In this document: positions 44,613-52,851 of the stretch, piece by piece
How positions within the stretch are numbered: the first letter of the stretch is position 1
Layout: each line of letters starts with the position of its first letter
NCBI RefSeq assembly: GCF_002081715.1
Contig: NZ_MUKP01000001.1
Span: 186,001 to 250,000 of the forward strand
Direction of reading: 5' to 3'
Source of the DNA: Nocardia donostiensis
Lineage (GTDB): Bacteria > Actinomycetota > Actinomycetes > Mycobacteriales > Mycobacteriaceae
Length of the DNA: 64,000 bases
The notes under the pieces: generated by a model
Told to the model about the DNA's origin: nothing
The model's database searches: none
Seen by the model: only the letters and a program-made list of their open reading frames with translations
Made by a program: the position numbers and the translations under genes

Positions 44613-45386
44613 TCAGCTCTGCTCGAACTGCGCAGCCAACCCGTCCAGCACTCGGGCCAACCCGAATTCCCACGCGTGCTCGGCGCTGTAGGCGGAATCG
44701 TGCGCGTGGCCTGCCGCCGTTCCCACCCGGGTGGCCAGCGGGTACCGCTCGGGGTCGATGAGTTGTTCGAGTAACGGTGCGGCGCGTTCCCACCACTGTT
44801 GGTCGCTGTATCCGCTGTCGGCCGCGGCAGCTGCGGTGTCGATGCTGATGCGGGCGGCCGACACCACGAAGCCGAGGACGTAGGTGAGTGCGGCGTCCAT
44901 GGTTACCTCGTCGAGCCCGAGCCCGTCGAACGCGGCCAGTTCGTGGTCGTATTTCGTCAGCTGGCCCGGTCCGAGTGGGGGGCGGGTGATGGGCAGGTAG
45001 GCCACCCACGGATGCCGGGTGAGCATGGCGCGGTTCTCGGCGGCGATGGCGGTGACCTTGGCCCGCCAGTCCAGTCCGGTGAGGTCGGTGCGGTCCATCT
45101 GCAGGTAGACGGTGTCGAGCATCAGGTCGATGAGTTCCGCTTTGCCCGGCACATAGGTGTAGGTGGCCATGGGGGTGAGGCCGAGGTGATTGGCCACGGC
45201 GCGCATGGTCAGTGCTCCGATGCCGTCGGTGTCCGCGATCTCTATGGCGGCGGTTACCACGGCATCGGTGCTGCTGCGTTGTTTCGGGCCCCGCCCGGCC
45301 TTGCCGGGTACCCGCCATAGTAGTTCCAGCGTGCGCACCGGATCACCTGCGCCGCTGCGCTCTTTGGGCTGTTTCGTTCCCGTCAA
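44613..45386 (-). CDS. TetR-family regulator with TetR_C domain
   Basis: 257 residues from TTG 45386, chosen because AGGAGG lies 5-6 nt upstream. After a roughly 35-residue basic N-terminal extension comes the DNA-binding helix pair AAIEIADTDGIGALTMRAVANHLGLTPMATYTYV. The C-terminal ligand domain (about 115-250) resembles that of tetracycline-type repressors. Divergent from the VOC gene across an AT-rich operator-like region, so it probably represses that gene. Confidence 0.86.
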   Translation of the reverse strand: MTGTKQPKERSGAGDPVRTLELLWRVPGKAGRGPKQRSSTDAVVTAAIEIADTDGIGALTMRAVANHLGLTPMATYTYVPGKAELIDLMLDTVYLQMDRTDLTGLDWRAKVTAIAAENRAMLTRHPWVAYLPITRPPLGPGQLTKYDHELAAFDGLGLDEVTMDAALTYVLGFVVSAARISIDTAAAAADSGYSDQQWWERAAPLLEQLIDPERYPLATRVGTAAGHAHDSAYSAEHAWEFGLARVLDGLAAQFEQS

Positions 45387-45453
45387 AACGGCCTCCTCGC
45401 CTGGTTCGACTCGATCCTATCGATGTGAGGTGCATCACAACTCCTTGCTCAGC

Positions 45454-45492
45454 TAACTCTCTACAAAGTATAACGTACTAAGTACAGAGTTA
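45454..45492. promoter_or_regulatory. Operator region between TetR and VOC genes
   Basis: TAACTCT (45454) and AGAGTTA (45486) form an outer dyad; inside lie GTACT-a-AGTAC (45475-45485) and TAC-aaa-GTA. TATAAC at 45469 could be a -10. Nested dyads in the divergent promoter suggest TetR binding. Confidence 0.6.
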
Positions 45493-45513
45493 CTGATCGC
45501 AAGGAGAACGCGT

Positions 45514-45891
45514 ATGCGAATCACCCAGTCCGCCATCTCGCTCAACGTCGCCGACCCGCAAGCCTCGGCGCAATTCGCCATCGACCACCTGGGATTCACC
45601 GAGCAGATGTCGGCCGACGGGTTCGTCTCCCTGTCCCGCCCCGATGCAGGCATGAACCTCATCTACCTGCGCACCGGCCTGTCGACGTTCAAACCGGAAC
45701 GTATCGCGGGCAGCGCGGGTGACGGTTTGCTCGTCGTTTTCGTGGTGGACGACATCGACACCGAATACGCTCGCCTGCAATCGGAAGGAGTCCCCATCGT
45801 CACGCCCATCGAGACCGAAGAGTGGGGCGAACGCTACTTCCAGATGACCGACCCCAACGGGATCATCATCCAACTCGTCCAATGGGTTTAG
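45514..45891 (+). CDS. Glyoxalase/VOC-family protein
   Basis: 125 residues with AAGGAG 7-8 nt upstream. Two VOC half-motifs are visible: SAISLNVADPQASAQFAIDHLGF at the start and VFVVDDIDTEYARLQSEGV in the second half, ending ERYFQMTDPNGIIIQLVQW with the usual metal-ligand Glu position replaced by Gln. Could be a dioxygenase-fold antibiotic or metabolite binding protein. Probably controlled by the divergent TetR protein. Confidence 0.85.
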   Translation: MRITQSAISLNVADPQASAQFAIDHLGFTEQMSADGFVSLSRPDAGMNLIYLRTGLSTFKPERIAGSAGDGLLVVFVVDDIDTEYARLQSEGVPIVTPIETEEWGERYFQMTDPNGIIIQLVQWV

Positions 45892-45976
45892 GGCTTGTGG
45901 TTGCAGTGGTGCCCGGGTGAGATATGGGTCGGTATCGGGTGGCCGGGGACGATACGCGCACAAGGGGTAACGCACG

Positions 45977-46846
45977 ATGTTGGTTGAGGTCGGTGAACGG
46001 GCGGAATTGACTGCGGCCGAACGAGAGTTCGTCGAATGTCTACGGCGCTACCCGATCACCGGCCTCGCCCTGATCGACCTGCGTATCGGCGACAACGGCG
46101 GGACGCGCCGGATCGATGCCGTGGTGTGGACACCGCAGGGAATGACGGTGTTCGAGGTGGTCGGGTTCCGCAGCCGCCAGGCCGGAGTGCTCGATGTGCG
46201 TACCGAAGGCCCGTGGAAGATCGGCCAGGCCCGCGCCGATATCGATGCCGCGCCCGGTGTCAGCCCTACCGATCGGCTCCAGATCGCGGTGTCCGAGGTC
46301 CGGCAGGCCCTGGAACGGGCGCTGCACGACCCCGGCCATATCTGTGGTGCGATCGCGCTCATGGCATTTCGCGGCGCCGCGCTGCGTCCGGCCCGTTCGA
46401 CTCTGCGGCCGGGTCTGGACGTGGTCGTCTGCAATGTCACCGATGCCACCGAAATGCGTATCTATCTGGAAAGTTTCGCACCCGGACCGGTCCGCTGGAC
46501 CGCAGGTCGGGTGCTGGGTGCCGTGAAAGCGCTCGGCGCGGACGGGATCACCCGTGCCGATCTGCTCGCCGCTGGTTTTGCGGAGAAACTGCCCGAACCC
46601 GTCGCGGACAAGGACAAGGTCCGGGTGGATCGGACACCCGAACACACCCGCGGCCAGACCACTGCGGGCTGGGCAGTGGTCGTCACCGCGGTGCTGGGGA
46701 TGCTGGTGGTCCTCGGGGTGATCCTCAGCGCGCTGTCCACCGACCGGACTCGGTCCGAGCCTGCCGCAACCACCACCTCCACCGAATCCACCTCGCCCGC
46801 GCCGCATACCGCTGTGGAGTGCTGGCCGCTGCAGCAGGACTGCTGA
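45977..46846 (+). CDS. NERD-like protein with C-terminal membrane helix
   Basis: 289 residues. The N-terminal 75 residues follow the nuclease-related (NERD) pattern: ERAELTAAEREFVECL, ALIDLRIG, RRIDAVVWTPQGMTVFEVVGF. Asp47 and Glu60 of the nuclease core are kept, but the lysine expected two residues after the glutamate is Val62, so nuclease activity is doubtful. A middle domain follows, then one transmembrane helix at about 231-252 and a short Thr/Ser-rich external tail with two cysteines. Function unknown. Confidence 0.65.
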   Translation: MLVEVGERAELTAAEREFVECLRRYPITGLALIDLRIGDNGGTRRIDAVVWTPQGMTVFEVVGFRSRQAGVLDVRTEGPWKIGQARADIDAAPGVSPTDRLQIAVSEVRQALERALHDPGHICGAIALMAFRGAALRPARSTLRPGLDVVVCNVTDATEMRIYLESFAPGPVRWTAGRVLGAVKALGADGITRADLLAAGFAEKLPEPVADKDKVRVDRTPEHTRGQTTAGWAVVVTAVLGMLVVLGVILSALSTDRTRSEPAATTTSTESTSPAPHTAVECWPLQQDC

Positions 46847-46914
46847 TCCTGCCCGCAGGGGCATCGGGGCCGGTCGACCGCTGCTGACTGTGCCTACGCC
46901 GTACCTTGCGTCAC

Positions 46915-46943
46915 AACTATTAATGCGCAAACTATTAATGCGC
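46915..46943. promoter_or_regulatory. Direct repeat upstream of the OhrR-like gene
   Basis: AACTATTAATGCGC occurs twice, at 46915-46928 and 46930-46943, a 15-nt period. Each copy contains ATTAAT. A likely operator or overlapping promoter for the MarR-type gene that starts at 46968. Confidence 0.6.
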
Positions 46944-46967
46944 TAACCTCCAGGTGAGGAGGATGCG

Positions 46968-47438
46968 ATGGAGCCTGATAACGACCCGCTGCGCCTGGAC
47001 CGGCAGGTCTGCTTCGCCCTGGCCGTGGCCAACCGTGCGGTGCTGGCCGTATACCGGCCACTGCTGGAACCGCTCGGACTCACCCACCCCCAGTACCTGG
47101 TGATGCTGGCGCTGTGGGGGGAAGCGCCGATGTCGGTGAAGAACATTGCCGAGGCCATCCAACTCGATTCGGCGACCCTGTCCCCGCTGCTCAAACGGCT
47201 ACAGACCGCCGGGCTCATCACCCGCAGCCGCGGACCACACGACGAACGCACCCTCGTGGTCGACCTCACCGATGCCGGCCGAGCCCTGCGCCGCGAAGCG
47301 GAGAAGATACCGCCCGCCGTGGTGGAACGCCTCGGTGTGAGCCTGGCCGACCTGGAAGAACTACGCACTGTGCTGAACAAGGTGAACGCCGCCGCGCGCC
47401 GCTCGGTGCTACCGGCCCCGCAGGAACAGGAAGTGTGA
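46968..47438 (+). CDS. MarR-family regulator, OhrR-like
   Basis: 156 residues with GAGGAGG upstream. The opening LRLDRQVCFALAVANRAVLAVYRPLLEPLGLTHPQYLVMLALW matches OhrR, in which the single N-terminal cysteine (Cys15 here) is oxidised by organic peroxides and releases DNA. The winged helix is VKNIAEAIQLDSATLSPLLKRLQTAGLITRSR. OhrR normally controls an adjacent ohr peroxidase, but none is present; instead the next gene, 2 nt downstream, is a DUF5313 membrane protein. Confidence 0.88.
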   Translation: MEPDNDPLRLDRQVCFALAVANRAVLAVYRPLLEPLGLTHPQYLVMLALWGEAPMSVKNIAEAIQLDSATLSPLLKRLQTAGLITRSRGPHDERTLVVDLTDAGRALRREAEKIPPAVVERLGVSLADLEELRTVLNKVNAAARRSVLPAPQEQEV

Positions 47439-47440
47439 TC

Positions 47441-47827
47441 ATGGCCGAGCGGAAACGTCCCAACCCGATCCAGTGGATCGGATACGCCTGCGGACGGCGG
47501 CTACCCGATTCGATGAGCGACTGGGTACGCAACGACCTCACCGGCAAATACGCCACACCCCGGCATATGGTGCGCGGTATGGTCCCGCTGACCCCGATCT
47601 TCGCAGCGTTCCTGCTGTTCCCCGGGCCGCTATGGCTCCGAGGGGCGATGATTCTGCTGGCCGTGCTGCTGGGGTTGTTCTACTGCGTGGCCTATATGCC
47701 GATGAATCGGGAACACCGGCTGATCAAGCACGGGCTGCCGCCGGATCTGCAGAACCCCGATCGGGTCGCTCGCCGCGCTGCCGAACGAGCGGCCTATGAG
47801 GCCAAATACCCCCGAACCAACACCTGA
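47441..47827 (+). CDS. DUF5313 membrane protein
   Basis: 128 residues from ATG 47441, 2 nt after the OhrR-like stop, with AGGAAG upstream. Begins RPNPIQWIGYACGRRLPDSMSDWVRNDLTGKYATPRHMVRGMVP, the DUF5313 pattern. Two transmembrane helices (LTPIFAAFLLFPGPLWL; AMILLAVLLGLFYCVAYMP) are followed by a basic cytoplasmic tail. Function unknown; coupling to a peroxide-type regulator hints at a role in oxidative or envelope stress. Confidence 0.82.
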   Translation: MAERKRPNPIQWIGYACGRRLPDSMSDWVRNDLTGKYATPRHMVRGMVPLTPIFAAFLLFPGPLWLRGAMILLAVLLGLFYCVAYMPMNREHRLIKHGLPPDLQNPDRVARRAAERAAYEAKYPRTNT

Positions 47828-47974
47828 CAATTCGGGGTACTTCGCACCTTGGGGGCTGCGATGCTCGATATCGCGGCCTGCACCGCAAAAGAGGGCGAAT
47901 GGTATCCCATAACGGTTCCCCAACCATGAGGACTGGGTGAACAAGCGGACAAACCGTTGCCGCACACTGAACAG

Positions 47975-49216
47975 GTGTCCGCCGAACTGCTGATACTGCT
48001 GATCGTCATCGTCACGGCGCTGGTATTCGATTTCACCAATGGTTTCCACGACACCGCCAATGCGATGGCGACATCGATTGCGACCGGGGCATTGAAACCC
48101 AAGGTCGCGGTCGCGCTGTCGGCGGTGCTCAATCTCGTGGGGGCATTCCTGTCGGTCGAGGTCGCAGCGACCGTCGCGAAGGGAATCGTGCGGCTCGACC
48201 AAGTGTCGGGCCACAACCTGCTGTTCATCGTGTTCGCCGGACTGGTCGGTGCCATCGTCTGGAACCTGCTCACCTGGCTGTTCGGCCTGCCATCAAGTTC
48301 CTCACACGCCCTGTTCGGTGGGATCATCGGCGCCACCCTGGCCTCGTTGGGCTGGAACGGCGTCATCTGGGCGTCCGGGGAGCAGGGGGTGCTCACCAAA
48401 ATCATCGTGCCCGCCGTACTCGCCCCGGTGGTGGCCGCATTGGTCTCCGCCGTCGGCACGCTGATGGTGTACCGGATCACCCGGGACTCCGCCCGGACGA
48501 AGGTGAACCAGGGCTTCCGCTGGGGCCAGATCGGCTCGGCGTCCCTGGTGTCGCTGGCGCACGGCACCAACGACGCGCAGAAAACGATGGGCGTCATCTT
48601 CCTTGCGCTCGTCGCCCACGGCAGCCTCGCACCCAACGACGAGATGCCGCTGTGGGTGATGGCCTCGTGTGCCGTCGCGATCGCGGCGGGAACCTACCTC
48701 GGCGGCTGGCGCATCATCCGTACGCTCGGCAAAGGGCTGGTCGATATCGAATCGCCGCAGGGTCTGGCCGCGGAAACGGCGGCGGCGTCGATCATCCTCA
48801 CCTCGTCTCATTTCGGTCTGCCGCTGTCGACCACACAGACCGCCACCGGCTCGATCCTCGGCACCGGTATCGGTAAAGGCGCCGAGGTGCGCTGGAAGGT
48901 GATGGGCCGGATGGCGGTCGCGTGGCTGCTGACATTGCCCGCTGCCGGTGTGGTCGGCGCGGCCTGCTGGCTGATCGGGCACACCATCGGTGGACTGCTC
49001 GGCGCCGGAGTGGTGTTCGCCATCCTGGTCGCGCTGTCGGCCTTCATGTACCTCAGGTCCCGGCGCGACCCGGTCGGAACGCATAACGTCAACGAATGGC
49101 CCGAACAGGCGGCTGCCGGCGATATCGGCGTCACCGGTAACGCCGAGCACCTCCGTTCCGGTGCATCCGATATGGCCGCCGGTTCCGGAATCGGCGCCCA
49201 GCAGGCGGGAAGATAG
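47975..49216 (+). CDS. pitA: Inorganic phosphate transporter, PiT family
   Basis: 413 residues from GTG 47975, which aligns with the usual N-terminus; a TTG at 47957 would add six residues. About ten helices. Both PiT signatures are present: FTNGFHDTANAMATSIATGAL near the start and AHGTNDAQKTMG near the middle. Low-affinity phosphate-proton (or metal-phosphate) symport. The C-terminus is a polar tail of about 50 residues. In M. tuberculosis the homologous pitA is likewise followed by a small membrane protein and a DUF3349 gene. Confidence 0.93.
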   Translation: MSAELLILLIVIVTALVFDFTNGFHDTANAMATSIATGALKPKVAVALSAVLNLVGAFLSVEVAATVAKGIVRLDQVSGHNLLFIVFAGLVGAIVWNLLTWLFGLPSSSSHALFGGIIGATLASLGWNGVIWASGEQGVLTKIIVPAVLAPVVAALVSAVGTLMVYRITRDSARTKVNQGFRWGQIGSASLVSLAHGTNDAQKTMGVIFLALVAHGSLAPNDEMPLWVMASCAVAIAAGTYLGGWRIIRTLGKGLVDIESPQGLAAETAAASIILTSSHFGLPLSTTQTATGSILGTGIGKGAEVRWKVMGRMAVAWLLTLPAAGVVGAACWLIGHTIGGLLGAGVVFAILVALSAFMYLRSRRDPVGTHNVNEWPEQAAAGDIGVTGNAEHLRSGASDMAAGSGIGAQQAGR

Positions 49217-49224
49217 GAGGCGCG

Positions 49225-49503
49225 GTGCAGACGCTGATCACAAACCTCAATGCGCTGTGGCAGGTGACCGCCGCGGCGCTGCTGCTCGGCGCAGGCCTGC
49301 CGATCGTTTTCGCGGTGGGGGTGCGGTGCTGGTCGTCCGCCGAGACCGTGGACGACGAAGGTGTGGTGCGCCGCAACTATCCGGCTCTGGCCGGCGCGGT
49401 GGGCTGCCTGCTGTTGGTGCTCGGCGCGGTCGTCACCGGGATTCTGTACACCGCCAGGGCCTTCATCGCCGCCCGCCTCGGCATCCACCTGTTCGGGGAA
49501 TAG
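49225..49503 (+). CDS. Small membrane protein next to pitA (Rv0544c type)
   Basis: 92 residues from GTG 49225 with AGGAGG upstream, 8 nt after pitA. Two hydrophobic helices: AAALLLGAGLPIVFAVGVRCW and ALAGAVGCLLLVLGAVVTGILY. No catalytic motif. Conserved position between pit and DUF3349 genes suggests an accessory role in phosphate uptake. Confidence 0.8.
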   Translation: MQTLITNLNALWQVTAAALLLGAGLPIVFAVGVRCWSSAETVDDEGVVRRNYPALAGAVGCLLLVLGAVVTGILYTARAFIAARLGIHLFGE

Positions 49504-49515
49504 CGAGGTGCAACC

Positions 49516-50043
49516 ATGAACGAACCCGAACCCGAGCTATCGCAGCGACAACCCGTCGACCCACCGGCGAAACCAGACGACCGGGTGAATGCGGAAACCG
49601 GTGTGCCGGGCGCTGAACCTACTGCCGAATCGGCGTCGGCACCAGCGTCCGCCGACGCCGAAGCGCAGAGTCGCGCGGAGGCGACAGGTGGCGGACCCAC
49701 CGGTTCCGGGGAGGTTGCCCCGGCGCCCTCGCCTGGGCGACGGAACCTGCTCGGCCGTATCGTGCACTGGTTGCGGGCCGGCTATCCGGAAGGTGTGCCG
49801 CGGTCGGACTATCTGGCGCTGTACGCGGTGCTGCGCCGTCACCTCAGCGACCGGGAAGTGGCGGCGATCGCCGACGAGGTGGTGCGCGCGAATCCGGAGT
49901 CCGAGATCACCCATGCCGATATCGAGGCGGCCATCGCCCGGTTCGCCAAACAGCAACCGAAGCCATCGGATATTTCCCGGGTGGCTGCTCATCTGGCGGC
50001 AGGCGGCTGGCCCCTCGACACCCCGCAGTCGGATGCGAGTTGA
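49516..50043 (+). CDS. DUF3349 protein with long disordered N-terminus
   Basis: 175 residues. The first 75 residues are Pro/Ala/Glu-rich and look unstructured. The C-terminal domain has GRIVHWLRAGYPEGVPRSDYLALYAVLRRHLSDREVAAIADEV and ITHADIEAAIARFAKQQPKPSDISRVAAHLAAGGWP, which is DUF3349. It is a paralogue of the next gene, clearly by tandem duplication (LRAGYP-x-G-x-P-x-SDY is shared). The helical bundle fold is known from mycobacterial structures; function unknown. Confidence 0.87.
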   Translation: MNEPEPELSQRQPVDPPAKPDDRVNAETGVPGAEPTAESASAPASADAEAQSRAEATGGGPTGSGEVAPAPSPGRRNLLGRIVHWLRAGYPEGVPRSDYLALYAVLRRHLSDREVAAIADEVVRANPESEITHADIEAAIARFAKQQPKPSDISRVAAHLAAGGWPLDTPQSDAS

Positions 50044-50049
50044 CCGGCG

Positions 50050-50325
50050 GTGGCCTTGTTGAACGCCATCATCGACTGGTTGCGGGCCGGTTATCCCGAC
50101 GGGATTCCCGAATCGGATTACATCCCGCTGCTGGCGCTGCTGCGGCGCAGGCTCTCTGATGCTGAGGTCGAGCAGATCGCCGGTGAGCTGCTGCGTTCGG
50201 GTGATGAGCCGGTCGGTAAAACCGATATCCAGGTGATGATCACCAAGATGACCAACGAAATGCCGTCGGAATCGGACGTGGAACGGGTCATAGCGCGGCT
50301 GGAACCCCCGTCGTGGCCAGCATGA
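50050..50325 (+). CDS. DUF3349 protein, short form
   Basis: 91 residues from GTG 50050, 6 nt after its paralogue. Contains IIDWLRAGYPDGIPESDYIPLLALLRRRLSDAEVEQIAGEL and TDIQVMITKMTNEMPSESDVERVIARLEPPSWP. This is the standard single-domain length. Last gene of the pitA operon; ramB follows with its own promoter. Confidence 0.88.
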   Translation: MALLNAIIDWLRAGYPDGIPESDYIPLLALLRRRLSDAEVEQIAGELLRSGDEPVGKTDIQVMITKMTNEMPSESDVERVIARLEPPSWPA

Positions 50326-50333
50326 GGTGTTAA

Positions 50334-50369
50334 TTTCGCTATTGCAGGATGCGAAACCGCCTCTAAACT
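50334..50369 (+). promoter_or_regulatory. ramB promoter with inverted repeat
   Basis: TTGCAG (50342), 16-nt spacer, TAAACT (50364-50369), which ends 6 nt before the ATG, so the mRNA is probably leaderless. TTTCGC-N11-GCGAAA (50334-50356) brackets the -35 and could be an autoregulatory site. Confidence 0.6.
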
Positions 50370-50375
50370 GGGCGC

Positions 50376-51782
50376 ATGGCCAAGACTTATGTCGGCGCTC
50401 GGCTGCGGCAGCTGCGGACCGAACGCGGGCTGAGCCAGGTATCGCTCGCCCAGCAGTTGGAAATATCGGCGAGCTACCTCAATCAGATCGAACACGATGT
50501 GCGTCCGCTCACCGTTCCGGTGCTGTTGCGCATCAGCGAGGTGTTCGGGGTAGACGCGACGTTCTTCTCCCCGCAGGACGACACCAGGCTCATCGCCGAA
50601 CTGCAGGAAGTGGTGATGGACCAGGAACTCGGGATCGAGGCCGACGCCAAGGAGATCGCCGAAATCGTCTCCGCGCATCCCAGCATGGCCCGGGCACTGG
50701 TCAATATGCACAACCGCTACCGCAACACCAGTGCCCAGCTCGCCGCCGCCACCGAGGACCGTTTCGCCGACGGCGCAGGTAGCGCCACCATCAGCAAACC
50801 GCACGAGGAAGTGCGCGACTACTTCTATCAGCGGCAGAACTACATCCACGAACTCGATACCGCTGCCGAGGAACTCGCCAATCGGATCCGGCTGCACGGC
50901 GGCGATACGCACAGCGAGATTCCCCGCGCACTGCGCTCACACGGGGTGCGGATCATGGAACGGATCGACCTCGGCGGCGGGGTGTTGCACCGCTACGACC
51001 CCGACACCCAGGTACTCGAAATCGCCCCGCATCTCTCAGGTGGGCAGCGCACCTTCAAACTCGCCGCCGAACTGGCCTATTTCGAATGCGGGTCGCTACT
51101 GGAAAAGCTGGTGGACGAAGGCAATTTCGCCTCCGAAGACACCCGCAAACTGGCGATGCTCGGCCTGGCGAACTACTTCGCCGCGGCCGCGGTGCTGCCC
51201 TACACCTATTTCCACGAGGTGGCCGAGAACTTCCGGTACGACATCGAGCGGCTCTCGGCATTCTTCACCCAGAGCTACGAGACGATCTGCCATCGCCTGT
51301 CCACCTTGCAGCGGCCGGAACTGCGCGGCGTCCCGTTCTCGTTCGTCCGGGTGGACCGGGCAGGCAACATGTCCAAGCGCCAGTCGGCCACCGGGTTTCA
51401 TTTCTCTTCCAGCGGCGGCACCTGCCCCCTGTGGAATGTGTACGAGACTTTCGCCTATCCGGGCAAGATCATGACCCAGATCGCGCAGATGCCCGACGGC
51501 CGCAAATATCTGTGGGTCGCCCGCACGGTAGAACGGCGCGCCACCCGTTTCGGGCAGCCGAGCAAAACTTTCGCCATCGGTCTCGGCTGCGAACTACGCC
51601 ATGCGGGACGGGTGGTCTACGCCGACGGTATCGATCTGAACGAGGCGACGGCCACCCCCATCGGCGCGGGCTGCCGGGTATGCGAGCGGGCCAACTGCCC
51701 GCAGCGTGCGTTCCCACCGCTCGGCAAAACCCTCGATATCAGCGAGCATCGCAGCTCGGTATCGCCGTACGTGCTCAAATAG
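50376..51782 (+). CDS. ramB: RamB, short-chain acyl-CoA-responsive regulator
   Basis: 468 residues. The N-terminal Xre helix-turn-helix (about 5-60) is TYVGARLRQLRTERGLSQVSLAQQLEISASYLNQIEHDVRPL. The middle has the ImmA/IrrE-like sensor region (FKLAAELAYFECG, ARKLAMLGLANYFAAAAVLPY-type) and the C-terminal DUF2083-like part with a conserved CRVCERANCPQRAFPPLG cluster. In corynebacteria and mycobacteria RamB controls acetate and glyoxylate genes, including aceA. Here aceA lies 4 kb downstream. Its last 8 bp overlap the convergent kinase gene. Confidence 0.93.
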   Translation: MAKTYVGARLRQLRTERGLSQVSLAQQLEISASYLNQIEHDVRPLTVPVLLRISEVFGVDATFFSPQDDTRLIAELQEVVMDQELGIEADAKEIAEIVSAHPSMARALVNMHNRYRNTSAQLAAATEDRFADGAGSATISKPHEEVRDYFYQRQNYIHELDTAAEELANRIRLHGGDTHSEIPRALRSHGVRIMERIDLGGGVLHRYDPDTQVLEIAPHLSGGQRTFKLAAELAYFECGSLLEKLVDEGNFASEDTRKLAMLGLANYFAAAAVLPYTYFHEVAENFRYDIERLSAFFTQSYETICHRLSTLQRPELRGVPFSFVRVDRAGNMSKRQSATGFHFSSSGGTCPLWNVYETFAYPGKIMTQIAQMPDGRKYLWVARTVERRATRFGQPSKTFAIGLGCELRHAGRVVYADGIDLNEATATPIGAGCRVCERANCPQRAFPPLGKTLDISEHRSSVSPYVLK

Positions 51783-52740
51783 CTTCCCCCGTAGGGACGG
51801 GGTCGGCTTCTCCAGCCTGAAGTTCTTCGACCCGAACTGTCGGGGCGAGGTGGTCGCGCAGGCGGCGGTCGATTTCGCCCGCCAAGGGAATGACGACCGC
51901 GGCGGCAGAGGTAGCAACGGCATTCACCAGCAGGGCAGGCCAGTCCGGGGCTTCGGGTTTGGTCAGCACATCGATCACCGCGGCCGTTGCGCAATCGCCT
52001 GCGCCGGTGGGGTTGCCCGCCAGCGGGGCCGGGAGCGAAGCGTTCCAGCTACCCGATCCGGTGACCGCGACCATGCCGAGTTCGCCGCGTGTGACGATCA
52101 CCGCGGCCACCCCGTCATCGATGAACGGGCGCACGGTGGTCACGATGTCCTCAGGGGTTTCGGGCAGTGTCCCGAGGAGGCGCTGGAGTTCGGCACGGTT
52201 GGGTATCAGCACTACGCCGGGCACCTGCGCGGCCAGCCGCAGCGGTTCGCCGTCGAGGTCGCAGATCGTCGGCACGCCCGCGGCGAGTGCGGTGCGGGCG
52301 AGCTGCGCGGGTAAGCCGGGATCGATACCGCCCGGCAGCGACCCGGCGATCACCAAGCCGGAGATAGCGGGGAGCAGGCCGGATACCCGCACAGTGAGCT
52401 GCTCGCCGGCGTGCGGGTTGGAGACAGTAGCCCCCGGCTCGCGCAGTGCGGTCGCGGTGCCTGTCTCGGATTCGCTGATCACCACCGTTCGCCGCACCCA
52501 CGGCAGCGCGTGCACGAAATCGACCGGTATTTCCAATTCGGCTGCCGCGGAGAAGATGTGGTCGGCGAAACCAGTGGCCCGTGAGTAGCGGCCCAGCTGG
52601 TTGAGCACCCGCGTCACATTGATGCCTTTGCCGCCGATGCGCTGTTCGACGGTACGAACCCGGTGTGCCTGCCCGCGCTCGAAGCTTTCGACACGGTAGG
52701 TCATATCGTAGGCGGGATTCATTGTCACGGTGAGGATCAC
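51775..52740 (-). CDS. PfkB-family sugar kinase, 1-phosphofructokinase/LacC-like
   Basis: 321 residues from GTG 52740. Opens ILTVTMNPAYDMTYRVESF and has RIGGKGINVTRVLNQLG, the first PfkB signature, and PTGAGDCATAAVI, the second signature with catalytic Asp. The type resembles FruK and tagatose-6-phosphate kinases. No PTS or fructose genes adjoin it, so the substrate is uncertain. The C-terminus carries about 20 extra residues rich in Glu, Ala and Pro. Confidence 0.87.
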   Translation of the reverse strand: MILTVTMNPAYDMTYRVESFERGQAHRVRTVEQRIGGKGINVTRVLNQLGRYSRATGFADHIFSAAAELEIPVDFVHALPWVRRTVVISESETGTATALREPGATVSNPHAGEQLTVRVSGLLPAISGLVIAGSLPGGIDPGLPAQLARTALAAGVPTICDLDGEPLRLAAQVPGVVLIPNRAELQRLLGTLPETPEDIVTTVRPFIDDGVAAVIVTRGELGMVAVTGSGSWNASLPAPLAGNPTGAGDCATAAVIDVLTKPEAPDWPALLVNAVATSAAAVVIPLAGEIDRRLRDHLAPTVRVEELQAGEADPVPTGEAI

Positions 52741-52851
52741 AGGAACAACTGTCTACTACCGAAGTGGGTGCGTCAGTAGTTCGACTGCACAGTTCGAACA
52801 CGTTTGCGCCACAAAAACATTCCGCGCGCTGCCATCGAGACCGTCGATGCC

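Noticed and set aside
51775..51782. Overlap of ramB and kinase ends as a sign of a frameshift
   Set aside because: Both proteins have complete family-typical C-termini; an 8-bp convergent overlap is ordinary.
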